Source: Serripes groenlandicus
Lineage: Eukaryota; Mollusca; Bivalvia; Cardiida; Cardiidae
Length of the DNA: 64,000 nt
NCBI GenBank assembly: GCA_031761405.1
Contig: JASEVX010000011.1
Location: 42,444,076 to 42,508,075, forward strand
Direction: 5' to 3'
Below the pieces are notes generated by a model. That model did no database searches. It had not been told where the DNA came from and saw nothing but the letters and a program-made list of their open reading frames with translations. Positions 53,298-64,000 of the stretch are shown here, piece after piece. The translations under genes and the position numbers were made by a program. The first letter of the stretch is position 1; every line of letters begins with the position of its first letter.

Positions 53298-54779
53298 CAA
53301 TTAATTCTATACCTAATTTTATACGTCCAATCGTAGACGCTCATTCGAATCATGTACCGTACAATATATTTCCGTATCGGGACGCACGCGCGTACAAATA
53401 ACCCGTATTTTAAGTGATGATGTCTGTTAAAATTATTTTAAACTAGATTGGCATGAAATTATAACCTACAATTGTGAACAGATTTTATTGATTCAAATAG
53501 GTGAAATGTACTGTGCATGTCCACTCAAAAGATTTGCATTCTTGAACATGGTTATTTTTACTAACAGGCATAAAAACATTGTTTATGATATGTTGCCACA
53601 AAGTGTATTCAGTTTGACCTAGTCACCTATTGTTCTTTGTTACAAAGTTGTTGGTTTTTGTCTCTGCACAGTATAATTGAATTAATGATTAAGCAGGAGT
53701 TCAGGGGGTGTAGCCCCAAATGAGAATTGAATATCAGTTTAAATTAAAAATATTAACCTAAATCCTTTCTCACATAAAACAAATATGCAACAGACCATTT
53801 TGAAAACATCTAAGCAAAACAAATGGAAAATCTCTATAAATGAATGTAAAATTATTGATAAGACTAGAAATAATTGCTCAATATGTTTAACCCTTTCCAG
53901 TAGTAGTGACAGCACTATGCTTGCAAACAAGTTTGACCTAGTTAACTGACCTAGTTACTATTTATAGTAACTCATTTGCATATAGGATTGACACAAGAGG
54001 GCGCCATTTTTTTTTTTACCTAGTCACTTTTATATGACGTCTGCGCAAGCGTGGCGGCCATCTTTTGAATGACCTCATAGGATCATATTATAAACAACGA
54101 ATCTATTTCAAGAACGCTTTAACAATGGAGCAAGTATTCAGTAGCACCCTTCAGGCGAGACCACCAACGATTTGTCTCAAGCCTTCTACCAAATTTTCTA
54201 GCGGCGTATATTGTTGGAACCCTCGAAAAGAATGGCGGAGAAATTCTACAGAACCTTTGCTACAGTTGTTTCGGGAAACCTGACATGTGACATCAATACG
54301 ACATGATTATCCCTTTAGTATATCGTATAGTCGAGCCGAAGCACACAGTCCAACATGTATGCAAAGCAATACAATTTTAATACGTTTAACATGTACGTTC
54401 TAACCTCTAGGAAATTAAGAGCCAAAATGAGAAATGCGCATGTCCTATCACGTGATGTTTGTAAACGCCTCCATTATTTATTTCACAAACACCATAGGCT
54501 GTTCTATCAGAAACGTACCAGGTGCACTAAAAAAGCCAACTGAAATTGTCTGCGTCTGTTAATTGAAGGACACGAACGTGAACAATACCCCTAATGCCAT
54601 AGACAGCTGATGGGGGCTATTTTTCCAAAACACATGTCATTTTCCTCCTAGGGCAGGTAGCTACCTCGATCGAGCGCTAAAATCGAGAGCTAACGGTACT
54701 ATATCTGGCGACGTGATATAAATGGCATAATGTTGAAAGCGGTAGAAAAAACCCAAATTATACAAAACGAGCATTTTGT
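53298..54779. other. Unique sequence between the duplicated copies
   Basis: About 53760-53890 is a P1 MITE fragment. Around 53995-54075 the sequence GAGGGCGCCATTTTTT, TATATGACGTCTGCGCAAGC and GTGGCGGCCATCTTTTGAATG combines YY1-like, CRE-like and NRF1-like motifs, as in a TATA-less promoter. An open frame from an ATG at 54125 (MEQVFSSTLQARPPTICLK...) follows, without recognisable homology or a clear donor. The small frame at 54355-54543 is also unassigned. Confidence 0.3.
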
Positions 54780-55248
54780 TTTGCAAAGAGACAGACAGAC
54801 AGGCAGATATACATACATAGACAGAAAGAGACAGAGACAGACAGACAGACAGACAGACACACACATACACATATAGACAGATACATACATACATAGAGAC
54901 AGATACAGACAGATAGAGAGAGAGAAAGTGAGAGAGAGAGAGAGAGACACCACACACACAGAGTGAGAGACAGACAGACATATATACAGACAGAGAGAGA
55001 GAGAGACACACACAGACAGACAGACAGACAGACAGACACATACACATATAGACAGATACAGACAGACAGACAGACAGTCAGACGGACATACACATACACA
55101 CATACAAAAAAACCCACACACACAGACACAGCCAGACGAGAGAGAGAGAAAGTGAAGGAGAGATGAGAAGATGAGAGAGAGAGAGAGGAGATAGAGAGAG
55201 AGAGAATTGAGAGGAGAGGAGGGAGACAGACAGAGCAGGACAGACAGA

Positions 55249-55323
<75 letters not shown>

Positions 55324-55723
55324 GGACAGACACATACAGACAGACAGACAGACACATACACATATAGACAGATACATACATACATAGAGACAGATACAGA
55401 CAGATAGAGAGAGAGAGAAAGTGAGAGAGAGAGAGAGAATTGGAGGGGAGAGAGAGAGAGGAGAGCGCGAGACAGAGTGAGAGAAGGACAGACAGACAGA
55501 CAGAGAGAGAGAGAGACACACACACAGACAGACACATACACATATAGACAGATACATACATACATAGAGACAGATACAGACAGATAGAGAGAGAGGAGAA
55601 AGTGAAGAGAGAGAGGAGAGAGAGAGGACAGAGTGAGAGACAGACAGACAGACAACAGATGCAGAGAGACAGACAGACAGACAGACACATACACATATAG
55701 ACACACAGACAGACAGACAGTCA
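54780..55723. repeat. GACA/GATA/GAGA compound microsatellite
   Basis: About 950 bp of GACA, GAGA, ACAT and GATA repeats recur in blocks of ~200 bp (CACATACACATATAGACAGA returns at least four times), so there is a higher-order layer. It runs directly into the gap. All long frames through it, some of which include the Ns, are artefacts. Confidence 0.95.
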
Positions 55724-55923
55724 NNNNNNNNNNNNNNNNNNNNNNNNNNNNNNNNNNNNNNNNNNNNNNNNNNNNNNNNNNNNNNNNNNNNNNNNNNNNN
55801 NNNNNNNNNNNNNNNNNNNNNNNNNNNNNNNNNNNNNNNNNNNNNNNNNNNNNNNNNNNNNNNNNNNNNNNNNNNNNNNNNNNNNNNNNNNNNNNNNNNN
55901 NNNNNNNNNNNNNNNNNNNNNNN
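55724..55923. other. Assembly gap (200 N)
   Basis: Exactly 200 N follow the microsatellite. The round number suggests a scaffold join of unknown true size. Confidence 0.99.
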
Positions 55924-56307
55924 TGTTGTAAAAGAAGCGACCAATATTTCAACGTAAATTGTCCTTAATGCATTGGAGACTTATTCAGACGTTATTGATT
56001 TATACACCATATGAAATGAAATGGCTGAAAAGTGAACCCTATCCACACTTTGTTCGTATGCCTGCACAGGGCAAACCCTACACCTCTGTTGTAGCAAAAG
56101 CCATTCGCAATATAACTGGGTAAGTCGGTGTGTGTTTGTCCTTTATTTTGATGTCTCGGTCTTCATTCATCGATTTAATATGTCAGGACAGTATTCAGTG
56201 TGCTAAAATGATTTCTTGCCTTTACCCACAATCATCTGTCTGTGTTGCATACACACTGAGACATGTTTCGTGAAAACCCAGTATGGTTCCTTGTTTTTTT
56301 GGGTTTT

Positions 56308-56338
<31 letters not shown>

Positions 56339-56592
56339 GGATCTTCATTTCTCTGTAACGAAATGTGTATTCGTGCATAGTGGTACAGTTTAGTGTCTAT
56401 TAGTTTAAACGTATTTAATTACATAAATTTACACATAATGATGTAACAAACAAATGTCGAAACGTGTAGTAATTATCTTTACTACATTTAAAGGATAAGG
56501 CGATTCTAGTTTTGAACAACAACAAGTAAAATGAGACCGAGATACAAACGATATAACTAATAACGATTAAATCAGTTTCAAAAAAGTATATT

Positions 56593-56838
56593 TGAGCCTT
56601 CCCACGAGAAGACTAACATTATGGTCTATGCGTAATGTATCGACCTATATCATCCTGCACAGTCCGCGCAGGCTAATCCGAGCCGACACACTCCGTCTCA
56701 GGGGGGTAGAGGTATAGAGTCATGATTCCTGAAACAGAAAAGTGTCTGTCCGGGTTATTGTTCGCGTTATGCGTAGGCTGGTCCAGTTCGATACTTTACG
56801 CAGAGGCCACACTGTTGGTTTTCTCGCGGGACGGCCCA
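56593..56838 (+). mobile_element. Family G MITE in duplicated block copy 2
   Basis: Orthologous position to 47499-47744 with only a few differences. Confidence 0.8.
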
Positions 56839-59800
56839 TATATAGAAGAATAAAAGGGATGGTTAGCAGAAGAAGATATAGATGATGAAGCATATTAGGA
56901 GGCTGAGGTCAATCTGAAGATAATGTTGATATAAATATAGCTATAGTTTACCCAAGTTGTTAAAACGTGCAGCCACTAAATATGAGCCTTTTGTTTCTGT
57001 TTCAGCTGTTAAAATGTTATTCTAACATGACGTTGTTTTCCTTGCCTATAGAGAGCGAAGAAAATAATGGTTGATTATTTGTCAATAACCAATGGAAATG
57101 CACTACTTTTCACATTGACTTTTCCAGTTATCCCCTCGCGTATAAGCCTGTCATTAAGCGTCACGTGATGTAAAGAAACATACAAAGTATAGTATACTAC
57201 GTCGTCTGCAATGGCTGACTCGAGTGCCACCTATTGGTGCTATTTGTACATCCAGGCGGTTAGATAAGCAATGGAGAATTATTAAACATGTCTCTGAGAA
57301 AATGCGTATTATAATCAATGGGCCCTACTAAGCAGGGGTGGCCACAATATTTACCTTTGAAATAACAGAGCTATCCTGCTGCACTTAAAATAACAGTATT
57401 TACCCGAATGTTGACAATATGTACTGTCACACTGGAAGTCATGCAATATTTATTTTATTATACCGAACATAATTACAAGTTTATTCAATTTATTCTGTAA
57501 ATAGGTGGGGAGGTGAACATGGGTAGATCTACTACAATATAACACACATATATATATGAATATACCGGTTATAAAACATTGTTGTATGTCGCTGTGTCGA
57601 CGGAATTGACGTGTATTCAAGTTCTATTCTTAGAACAGGTCAGCACAGACTTGTTGTTGTTGATATGTTTTGTCAATGTCAATACATATTGTTATTGTTA
57701 ACTTGTGTAGTACAATGAAAACTAATTAAATAAAATTACATTGTCTTGTTGCCGAGTCTATGCCTCTTTGTCGTTTTTTCTGCAGTAATGCGTATGATAC
57801 AGTGGGTAGTCAAAATTGATGGAACAGCACACATGTCCTCGCATTCTAAGGGAAGTAAAACTGGTGGGTAAACTGGTTTGCTAAATAGTGCATTTATTTC
57901 CCTTTGTTAAAGTTTCGAGTCATGTTAGAATCGAAATGAACTACCAAAAACCGTGGTAAATTGGCGAATAAACCACGGTTTGTGATAGTTTATTTCTTAA
58001 CCAACCTACTTTTTCCCGTTCATAGGCAATGTGTATGAAATGTCCTATACCATGTATGTAGAAATTGAGTCCCAACGGCTTAAGGCACATTCGTGGATAT
58101 ACCTACGTTTTGATTGGATGAACATTTCAAAACAAACACATTTTTTAGAGGAAATGATAACATTAGATATTACATACTCATTAAAGGAATGAAAACAAAA
58201 ACAAGGAATCTAATTTGCGTATATTTACACTTGGTTTCTGTTTTTTAGAACGCGTAATGGCATTACAGATGATGTAACACCATAATATTGATGTGTACAT
58301 CTGCGAGCAGTAAGCAAAATAAACACTTATTGTGAATGAATTATTCAAACAAGAGCACTGCGTACGGCACAGATGCTCGACTGATAGAAAACAGAAAAAA
58401 AGCTGAGCTGAATAAAAAACCTTAACCGGACGATCACGCCGCAGCCGCCGCCGCCGACGACGACGCCAGGGTCATGACAATAGCTCTTGTTTTTTTTCAA
58501 AAGTCGAGATAAAAAAGAGCTAAAAATACCATTTTTCTGTGGTTAAAGTTCACCAGAGGTATGCACCCATTTTCACTCCATATTCAATTGCCTAAAATAT
58601 CTCTGGTGTCACGTTTAGATGGACGGACATGAACAAAAAAAAGTTGAATTTCCACTGTTACTTTATTATTGCATGTATTTGTCAGAAACTTGGAACATTA
58701 ACAGAATGCATCGTTGGAAATATAATTTTATTTTAATCCGTGTCCGGTATGTTTAATTTCAATATTAATCCAATATAAATTTAAAAACAGTTAAATTTGG
58801 TGTTTTGTTTTAAATGAAAAGCCATTGTTTGTTCCCAGAAAGCTATGCATGCTTAAATATTGTATTTCCTGTCAGAAATTTGTCGTCTGCATACATATGT
58901 TTCAAGAATGCCATTTATATTAAAGTGTAATAAATTAGTTTTGAATGCAATGGCAAATGGATTTTCATTTTTTCAAAACCTGTGAGGGCAAGTTGAACTA
59001 TCAGTAGGTAGCATGGCAATTTGGTTTGTTTTCATAATGCTATGTACACGAAATTCGACCCTTATTTTAATTTCAATCATGTGTTGGTCATTTTCACACC
59101 ATTTGTAAGTGGACTTATTTTATATATTTTGATATGGTTTATTCGTTTTATTTCCCTTTTAAGCTTTATGATTAGTATACAATTAGTAGAAAATACCTTT
59201 TGAATTGAAGGAAGGGGTTGTTACTTGTTATTGTTGGTGTCATCCTCATTGGGCGAATTATCTTTTCTCTTTCCACATATTTCTGACGACTTTCTGATGA
59301 GTGTTTTTTCCCCTTTCCCACCTATTTCTGACGACTTTATGATGAGTGATTTCTCCCTTTTCACAATGTGTTCAACATTTTTAAAGTAAATTCTCTTTCA
59401 TTTATCAAAGAGTTCTTATACTTTTGAATAAATGCAGCGACCTAGGTTAGTAGGTTTTTCACATGTCCAAATCCCTCCATGACCGCCAAACCGTATGTTG
59501 AGGGTACTCGAAAGAATTGTATCATTGTACCCAGAAATAGGGTTTGGTTGAGTTATAAGATATGTATTGATGGAAAAAGATCATTTACCCTCCTCCGTAT
59601 CTAGTCTTTTGTAAGTGTATTCAAAGTTGTCTACTGCAGATTTGTTGTATAGGGGGGAAAAGGCCTATAGAGACGTGTCCCACTAAGAGAAGAACCCATA
59701 TTCAACAGCAATAACGTAACCATCTAGACTAAACACTTTCCAGATAGAAACATATTCCAACTTTTACTATGACTGACAAATTTGAATCCTTTTAATTTTT

Positions 59801-60634
59801 TTTTAAAAAATATAATAATTGCATGGTATGACCACTTGACCATAATTATTTCCCGTTGGAATGTAGTATTTGTGTTCAATTTATCTTTCAATCCTTAAAC
59901 TGAAATGACTCTCACATCACTCTTTCGTGTCACCCTAGTAAGGGACGTAGATATCTTATCATCTACGTTCCTCCCCTAGTGTAAGGCAGAGAAACACTTA
60001 CGGCTCACATCTTTAAAGATTCTTTATATCAAAGTGTGACCCTTTTCGTTAAACATGCATACCGATTATTATATCCGAGCCTTGAAATTTCAATGCAAAA
60101 AAAATCTCTCATTTTTCATGGCTATTGGAACAACTGTCATTGTAGAGAAAGTAGGTTACCTTTGAAAACACGTATAACTTCTCAAAGCCAACTTGGGCAT
60201 TATACATATATTAACTAATGACAATAATGACAAATTAGCTCAATATTTTTGGAATTGTTTATTCATACTATTTACAATACTAGTTCATACATCCGTACGA
60301 AACAAATGCAATGCTTTAACAACTGTATTGATCATCTCATTAGTATGCAACTTAAATGATATGTTCTCAAGGAACGCCTCTTGTACAGGTTCATGTTCCA
60401 ACGACCCAGGTCAAAGTTTAAGGTCACAGTGAAAATAATGTTGTATACAATAATATCATCGCTGTAGGGCTGTCGTTAGCGGTTATTATTCCATACACAG
60501 GTTCAGTATCCAGAGAGTTTGGAGGTTTGCGTTTATCTAGATAGGTCAAAGGTGAAGATGACAAGGACTATAATGTGTCTGTATAAAACGACAGCAGTGC
60601 TTTAACATTTTCACTTGGGGGTCAAAATTCCTTT

Positions 60635-61138
<504 letters not shown>

Positions 61139-62341
61139 GGACATACATACAGACATGCCATATAGCAAAATGCACTGCTAATCCGTGTCGCTATATTGCA
61201 AAATGCCTACGAGAAACATAATTTCTGAGTCGATGAAATAAAATGATATCATTTGCCCGAGAAAGTAGAAGACAAGAGCTGTAATCAATCAATTATGCGA
61301 CTGGACTTCATGAAGCCTTCATCTAAACATGAAACTGGATGAGCATGGCGACTGTTAAACTCGGGAGACCTGAAGAAGACGGAACAAACTGATAGCAATG
61401 CATGTATGGTCAGTAATATGAATCAAGTCTGACCTTTGGAGACGTATGGTCGCCGATTTGGTATGGTGTTTAACCCTTTCCCACTTGCAGACGCATTCAA
61501 ACCCATTTGCAGCAACCGACTTTTGAAAGTCATGATAAGCAATTTCCACTTTTGCCACAATGTTTTCAACTCTAATTATTAAACTCATTTATGGAGATAT
61601 TTCACATTTTTTCAATTTGGTGTTTGTTTGTATCCGGTTTAAGGCCGCATTATAGAACACATTGAGTAACACCATGACTTTTACATGGGTAAGCTTCCAC
61701 TGATCGGTTTCATCTCATAGACCTGAGCGGCAAAGAGGGAAAGCCATTACTATTATTTTTAAAGTATTTTATATGACCCGGCCAGGGATCGAACTGGTGA
61801 CCTCCCGTATCCGAGGTTCTTCTTTTAAGCATAAAATTATCGTTATATTGGTGTGAATCTAGCAGCACTACATACGTAGTTTTTTAAAGAATTGTCTCAG
61901 TCAGAGTCCTCGTTGTTCGCAGATACATTAATTCACGAGACACGGCGTTCTCTCCCTCTGGGGAATCCGCCGCGGCCGAGTTGATAGTGTTTCTGATTAG
62001 GCACCGGGCGTACCGGGTTCGAACTCCAGTCGCAACGGTAATGATGGTCACAAGAATGTTATAAACGGCGTCAAATCTAATAACACTCAAGTCTCTCACT
62101 CTGTTTTCTCCATAAATATAAAGCGTATAGTTTAAAAGCATATGGTCAATAGCTATTTATTGTATAATTCTGATCTTCCAAGGCCATCATCCCTTATAAC
62201 TTCAATGCGTCTTCCACCTGACCGAGCTATGCGTGTATTGCGGAAAAGCAGCCAGTAGATCGGAAAGACAAGTTGTTTTGAGTACTGTGTAACACACCAA
62301 AGGAATTCGCAGATAGGTGTACTGGTGGCCATTATATGACG

Positions 62342-62570
62342 TTAATCTTTCCCTCATATAGACGCTTTCTGACGCCTCTGTAGCAGACGGCTTTTTGAAA
62401 ACATAGTGACAAAAGAAGAAATTGCACAAAACGTGCAATTTCTCCTTTTGCCACAATGTTTTCCACTTTTTGTCATAGGTTATCCATTCAATTATAGAGA
62501 TTTTCTATCTTTTGATAAAATATGTTCAAAGTCGTCTGCTGCAGAATTGTCGTATGAGGGAAAGGGATAA
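62342..62570 (+). mobile_element. P1 MITE, copy 2 of the block, right flank altered
   Basis: TTAA at 62342-62345 and ATAA at 62567-62570 bracket the same MITE as 52511-52743. The right target site is disrupted by the 100-bp module that starts here. Confidence 0.78.
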
Positions 62571-62671
62571 GTCTACTACCCTTTTTGTCGTGGCAAGTCA
62601 CGAATATGTCCGTATCGGGTTGTTGGTCTTTTTTATGTTAATTAACTTTCGTGGTTTATTTTACTTTTATA
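62568..62671 (-). repeat. ~100-bp module shared with the sulfotransferase 3' end
   Basis: On the minus strand this reads TAAAAGTAAAATAAACCACG, then GACCAACAACCCGATACGG, GACATATTCGTGACTTGCC and GGTAGTAGACTTA. It begins about 13 nt after the ZP stop codon and supplies AATAAA at 62655-62660. It is absent from copy 1, whose sequence reads straight through GGGTTAAACCC. It is therefore an insertion in copy 2 or a deletion in copy 1. Confidence 0.75.
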
Positions 62672-62683
62672 AACCCAATTCAA

Positions 62684-62827
62684 TCAATTGATAATTATAC
62701 CATTAGCCTGACTCGATCCGCCAAGAACAGCCTCCTTGATTATCAATCGTCGACTTAAAGTGATCACTTCTCCATCATCGCCATCTACTATGGAGAGTGC
62801 ACGCCTTCTTCGGCCACCCTCACACGA
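62684..62827 (-). CDS. ZP-domain protein, last recognised exon (furin site)
   Basis: After TTTGTATTACAG, 47 codons and a TGA encode SCEGGRRRRALSIVDGDDGE, then VITLSRRLIIKEAVLGGSSQ, then ANGIIIN. The last ZP cysteine is directly followed by RRRR, the position of the consensus furin cleavage site that releases ZP proteins for polymerisation. The exon starts in phase 0, as required by the preceding exon (63282-63441). No transmembrane segment is encoded, so the protein may be secreted. Alternatively, splicing may occur at AATG|GTATAA near 62696 into a downstream exon that I could not find. An AATAAA lies about 24 nt beyond the stop. Confidence 0.6.
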   Translation of the reverse strand, partial: SCEGGRRRRALSIVDGDDGEVITLSRRLIIKEAVLGGSSQANGIIIN

Positions 62828-63281
62828 CTGTAATACAAATAAAAAAGGGTAAACCATACCAACCAAATAACTTTGAAAAAAAATAACTTTTTGAATTGTC
62901 AGTGTAAATTCAACTGTCGCGTAATAAATTAATAACAAGTTCAGTTTACATAGAACTATAATAGTAAATGGCCCGTTATGTGTACATACGACGTTTAACT
63001 TGTACGGAAAATAAGTGAACATTTGTTGTGCCACCAATGCGCATCAGCGCCGCTCTATACTTTTGGCAATATAATGTTCTTTTTTTCAAAATGCAAAGCT
63101 AGACAAGTCAATTAAAACAAAAAGCGTTTAAAACGGTTAACACAAATCAGAAAGCATACTATGCGAATAACACTTAAAGGAGAAATAGAACTGAAAAGTG
63201 TATCAATAGAAGAAAATATGTTAAACAGGAGTTTGTATATACATGAAATTCAGTTCTATCTTGTATGTAAAATTCACTTAC

Positions 63282-63441
63282 AAAGCCACAGTCACCAGAG
63301 ATGCAAATTTTAGCAGTACACGTTAGGGTTACAGCATCGGCGTTGTAGAACTTGAACACAAAAAATCTCATGTACATGTGCTTCACATTAAAAATGATAG
63401 TTGTCATGAAATCCCTCACCAGTTTGGTGTCATCGGAACAG
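63282..63441 (-). CDS. ZP-domain protein, internal exon (partial gene)
   Basis: The exon is bounded by a strong acceptor (GTTTGTTTCCGTTTCAG) and donor (GGCTTT|GTAAGTG). Its 160 nt start with the last base of a split codon and then give 53 codons: CSDDTKLVRDFMTTIIFNVK, HMYMRFFVFKFYNADAVTLT, CTAKICISGDCGF. Spaced cysteines plus FxFKFYNADAVTLTC and ICxxGDC match the C-terminal half of zona pellucida (ZP) domains, which polymerise extracellular filaments. Earlier exons must lie beyond 64000 on the minus strand. The exon lies 36 bp outside the duplicated block, so copy 1 has no counterpart. Assignment is by motif only. Confidence 0.65.
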
Positions 63442-64000
63442 CTGAAACGGAAACAAACGAGTCACATCGGCTCTAAAGACTGTAACACCACTTTTGTTCT
63501 ATATTAATATATTATGAGTTTTGTTCTTTGGAAAATTGTGAACAGCGTATATCCTAGTAAGCATGTACACCTACACAGTCTGATCAAGATCTACAGTGTC
63601 TACATTGTATTTACAAAGGCTTGAAAGAAGGTTCTTTCATCTTTGATATATTCATAAAAGACGAAAGCAGATAAACAGTCTGATTTGAACCGTCACCGTT
63701 CACACCCTTTTGTTATGCACTTGCTAATATATAGTGACGTCATGTTTTATCAACTTTATTAACTTCGGCGATAAAAGAGTTAACACCGTTTAAAAAGTAC
63801 TCCTTTAACAAAAGTTAACAAAACATCAAGAGACTATATCAATACCTTATCTTCGGTTGTTAATTGTCACCCTACTGGCTATCACTTTTTAACAAGTCGC
63901 GTCTTAAATTGTTCGCCAAAAAATATATATCTTATGTTGTAAATGTAAGTAATTGCATTGGTAATATGTTCCAGTACAATTAGAAACAAGAGTTTAGTCA
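63442..64000. other. Upstream intron of the ZP gene, no feature recognised
   Basis: No further ZP exon is visible up to the window edge. CACAGTCTGATCAAGATCTAC near 63574 resembles short stretches at about 24135 and 36126, so a low-copy dispersed repeat may be present. Confidence 0.35.

Noticed and set aside
54661..55968. Long open frames of up to 417 codons on the minus strand (LSVCLSVCL type)
   Set aside because: They read through GACA/GAGA microsatellite and even through the N gap; the translation is pure repeat.

Overview
This is eukaryotic, repeat-dominated DNA, most likely from a bivalve mollusc; a dreissenid would fit, but the sequence alone cannot prove it. The grounds are a protostome-type Toll-like receptor, a Golgi sulfotransferase and a ZP-domain gene with GT-AG introns, tRNA-derived SINEs, many palindromic MITEs, long minisatellites and very low gene density. 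There are no operons, prokaryotic signals or CRISPR arrays. One run of 200 N (55724-55923) marks an assembly gap.

Genes. (1) 5198-7456, minus: an apparently intronless Toll-like receptor (signal peptide, LRRs, one cysteine cluster, transmembrane helix, TIR). (2) 40009-40093 plus 43357-44429, plus strand: a two-exon HNK-1/chondroitin-type carbohydrate sulfotransferase; its 85-nt first exon supplies the Golgi signal anchor and the splice phases agree. (3) 63282-63441 and 62684-62827, minus: the last two recognised exons of a ZP-domain protein with a furin site; its 5' part lies beyond the window. An orphan, frameshifted copy of its last exon is at 52755-52898. Decayed coding remnants are two MULE-type transposase C-termini (1524-2036 and 22344-22665) and a non-LTR reverse transcriptase fragment (26645-27475).

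Layout. 1-4.6 kb: MULE remnant, three minisatellites, an interspersed repeat. 4.7-7.6 kb: the receptor. 8.2-14 kb: a composite satellite structure in which two inverted arrays of a 58-bp unit flank GC-rich arrays, all lying inside a split ~65-bp repeat. 14-20 kb: nested SINEs and MITEs. 20.4-24 kb: an interspersed-repeat array interrupted by a 1,428-bp MULE-like element with terminal inverted repeats and an 8-bp target duplication. 25.3-26.5 kb: a 29-bp minisatellite. 28.6-31.6 kb: a 41-bp satellite with higher-order structure. 31.8-33.2 kb: degenerate GC-rich repeats. 35-42.5 kb: foldback elements and MITEs around the sulfotransferase. 46.8-63.2 kb: a duplicated block, copy 1 at 46832-53297 and copy 2 at 55924-63245, separated by a GACA/GATA microsatellite and the gap; it may be a real duplication or an unpurged second haplotype.

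The three genes have no visible functional link: one is an innate immune receptor, one a glycan-modifying Golgi enzyme and one an extracellular matrix-type protein. The most unusual link is a ~100-bp segment carrying AATAAA that lies directly downstream of the stop codons of both the sulfotransferase and the ZP gene, in sense orientation in each.
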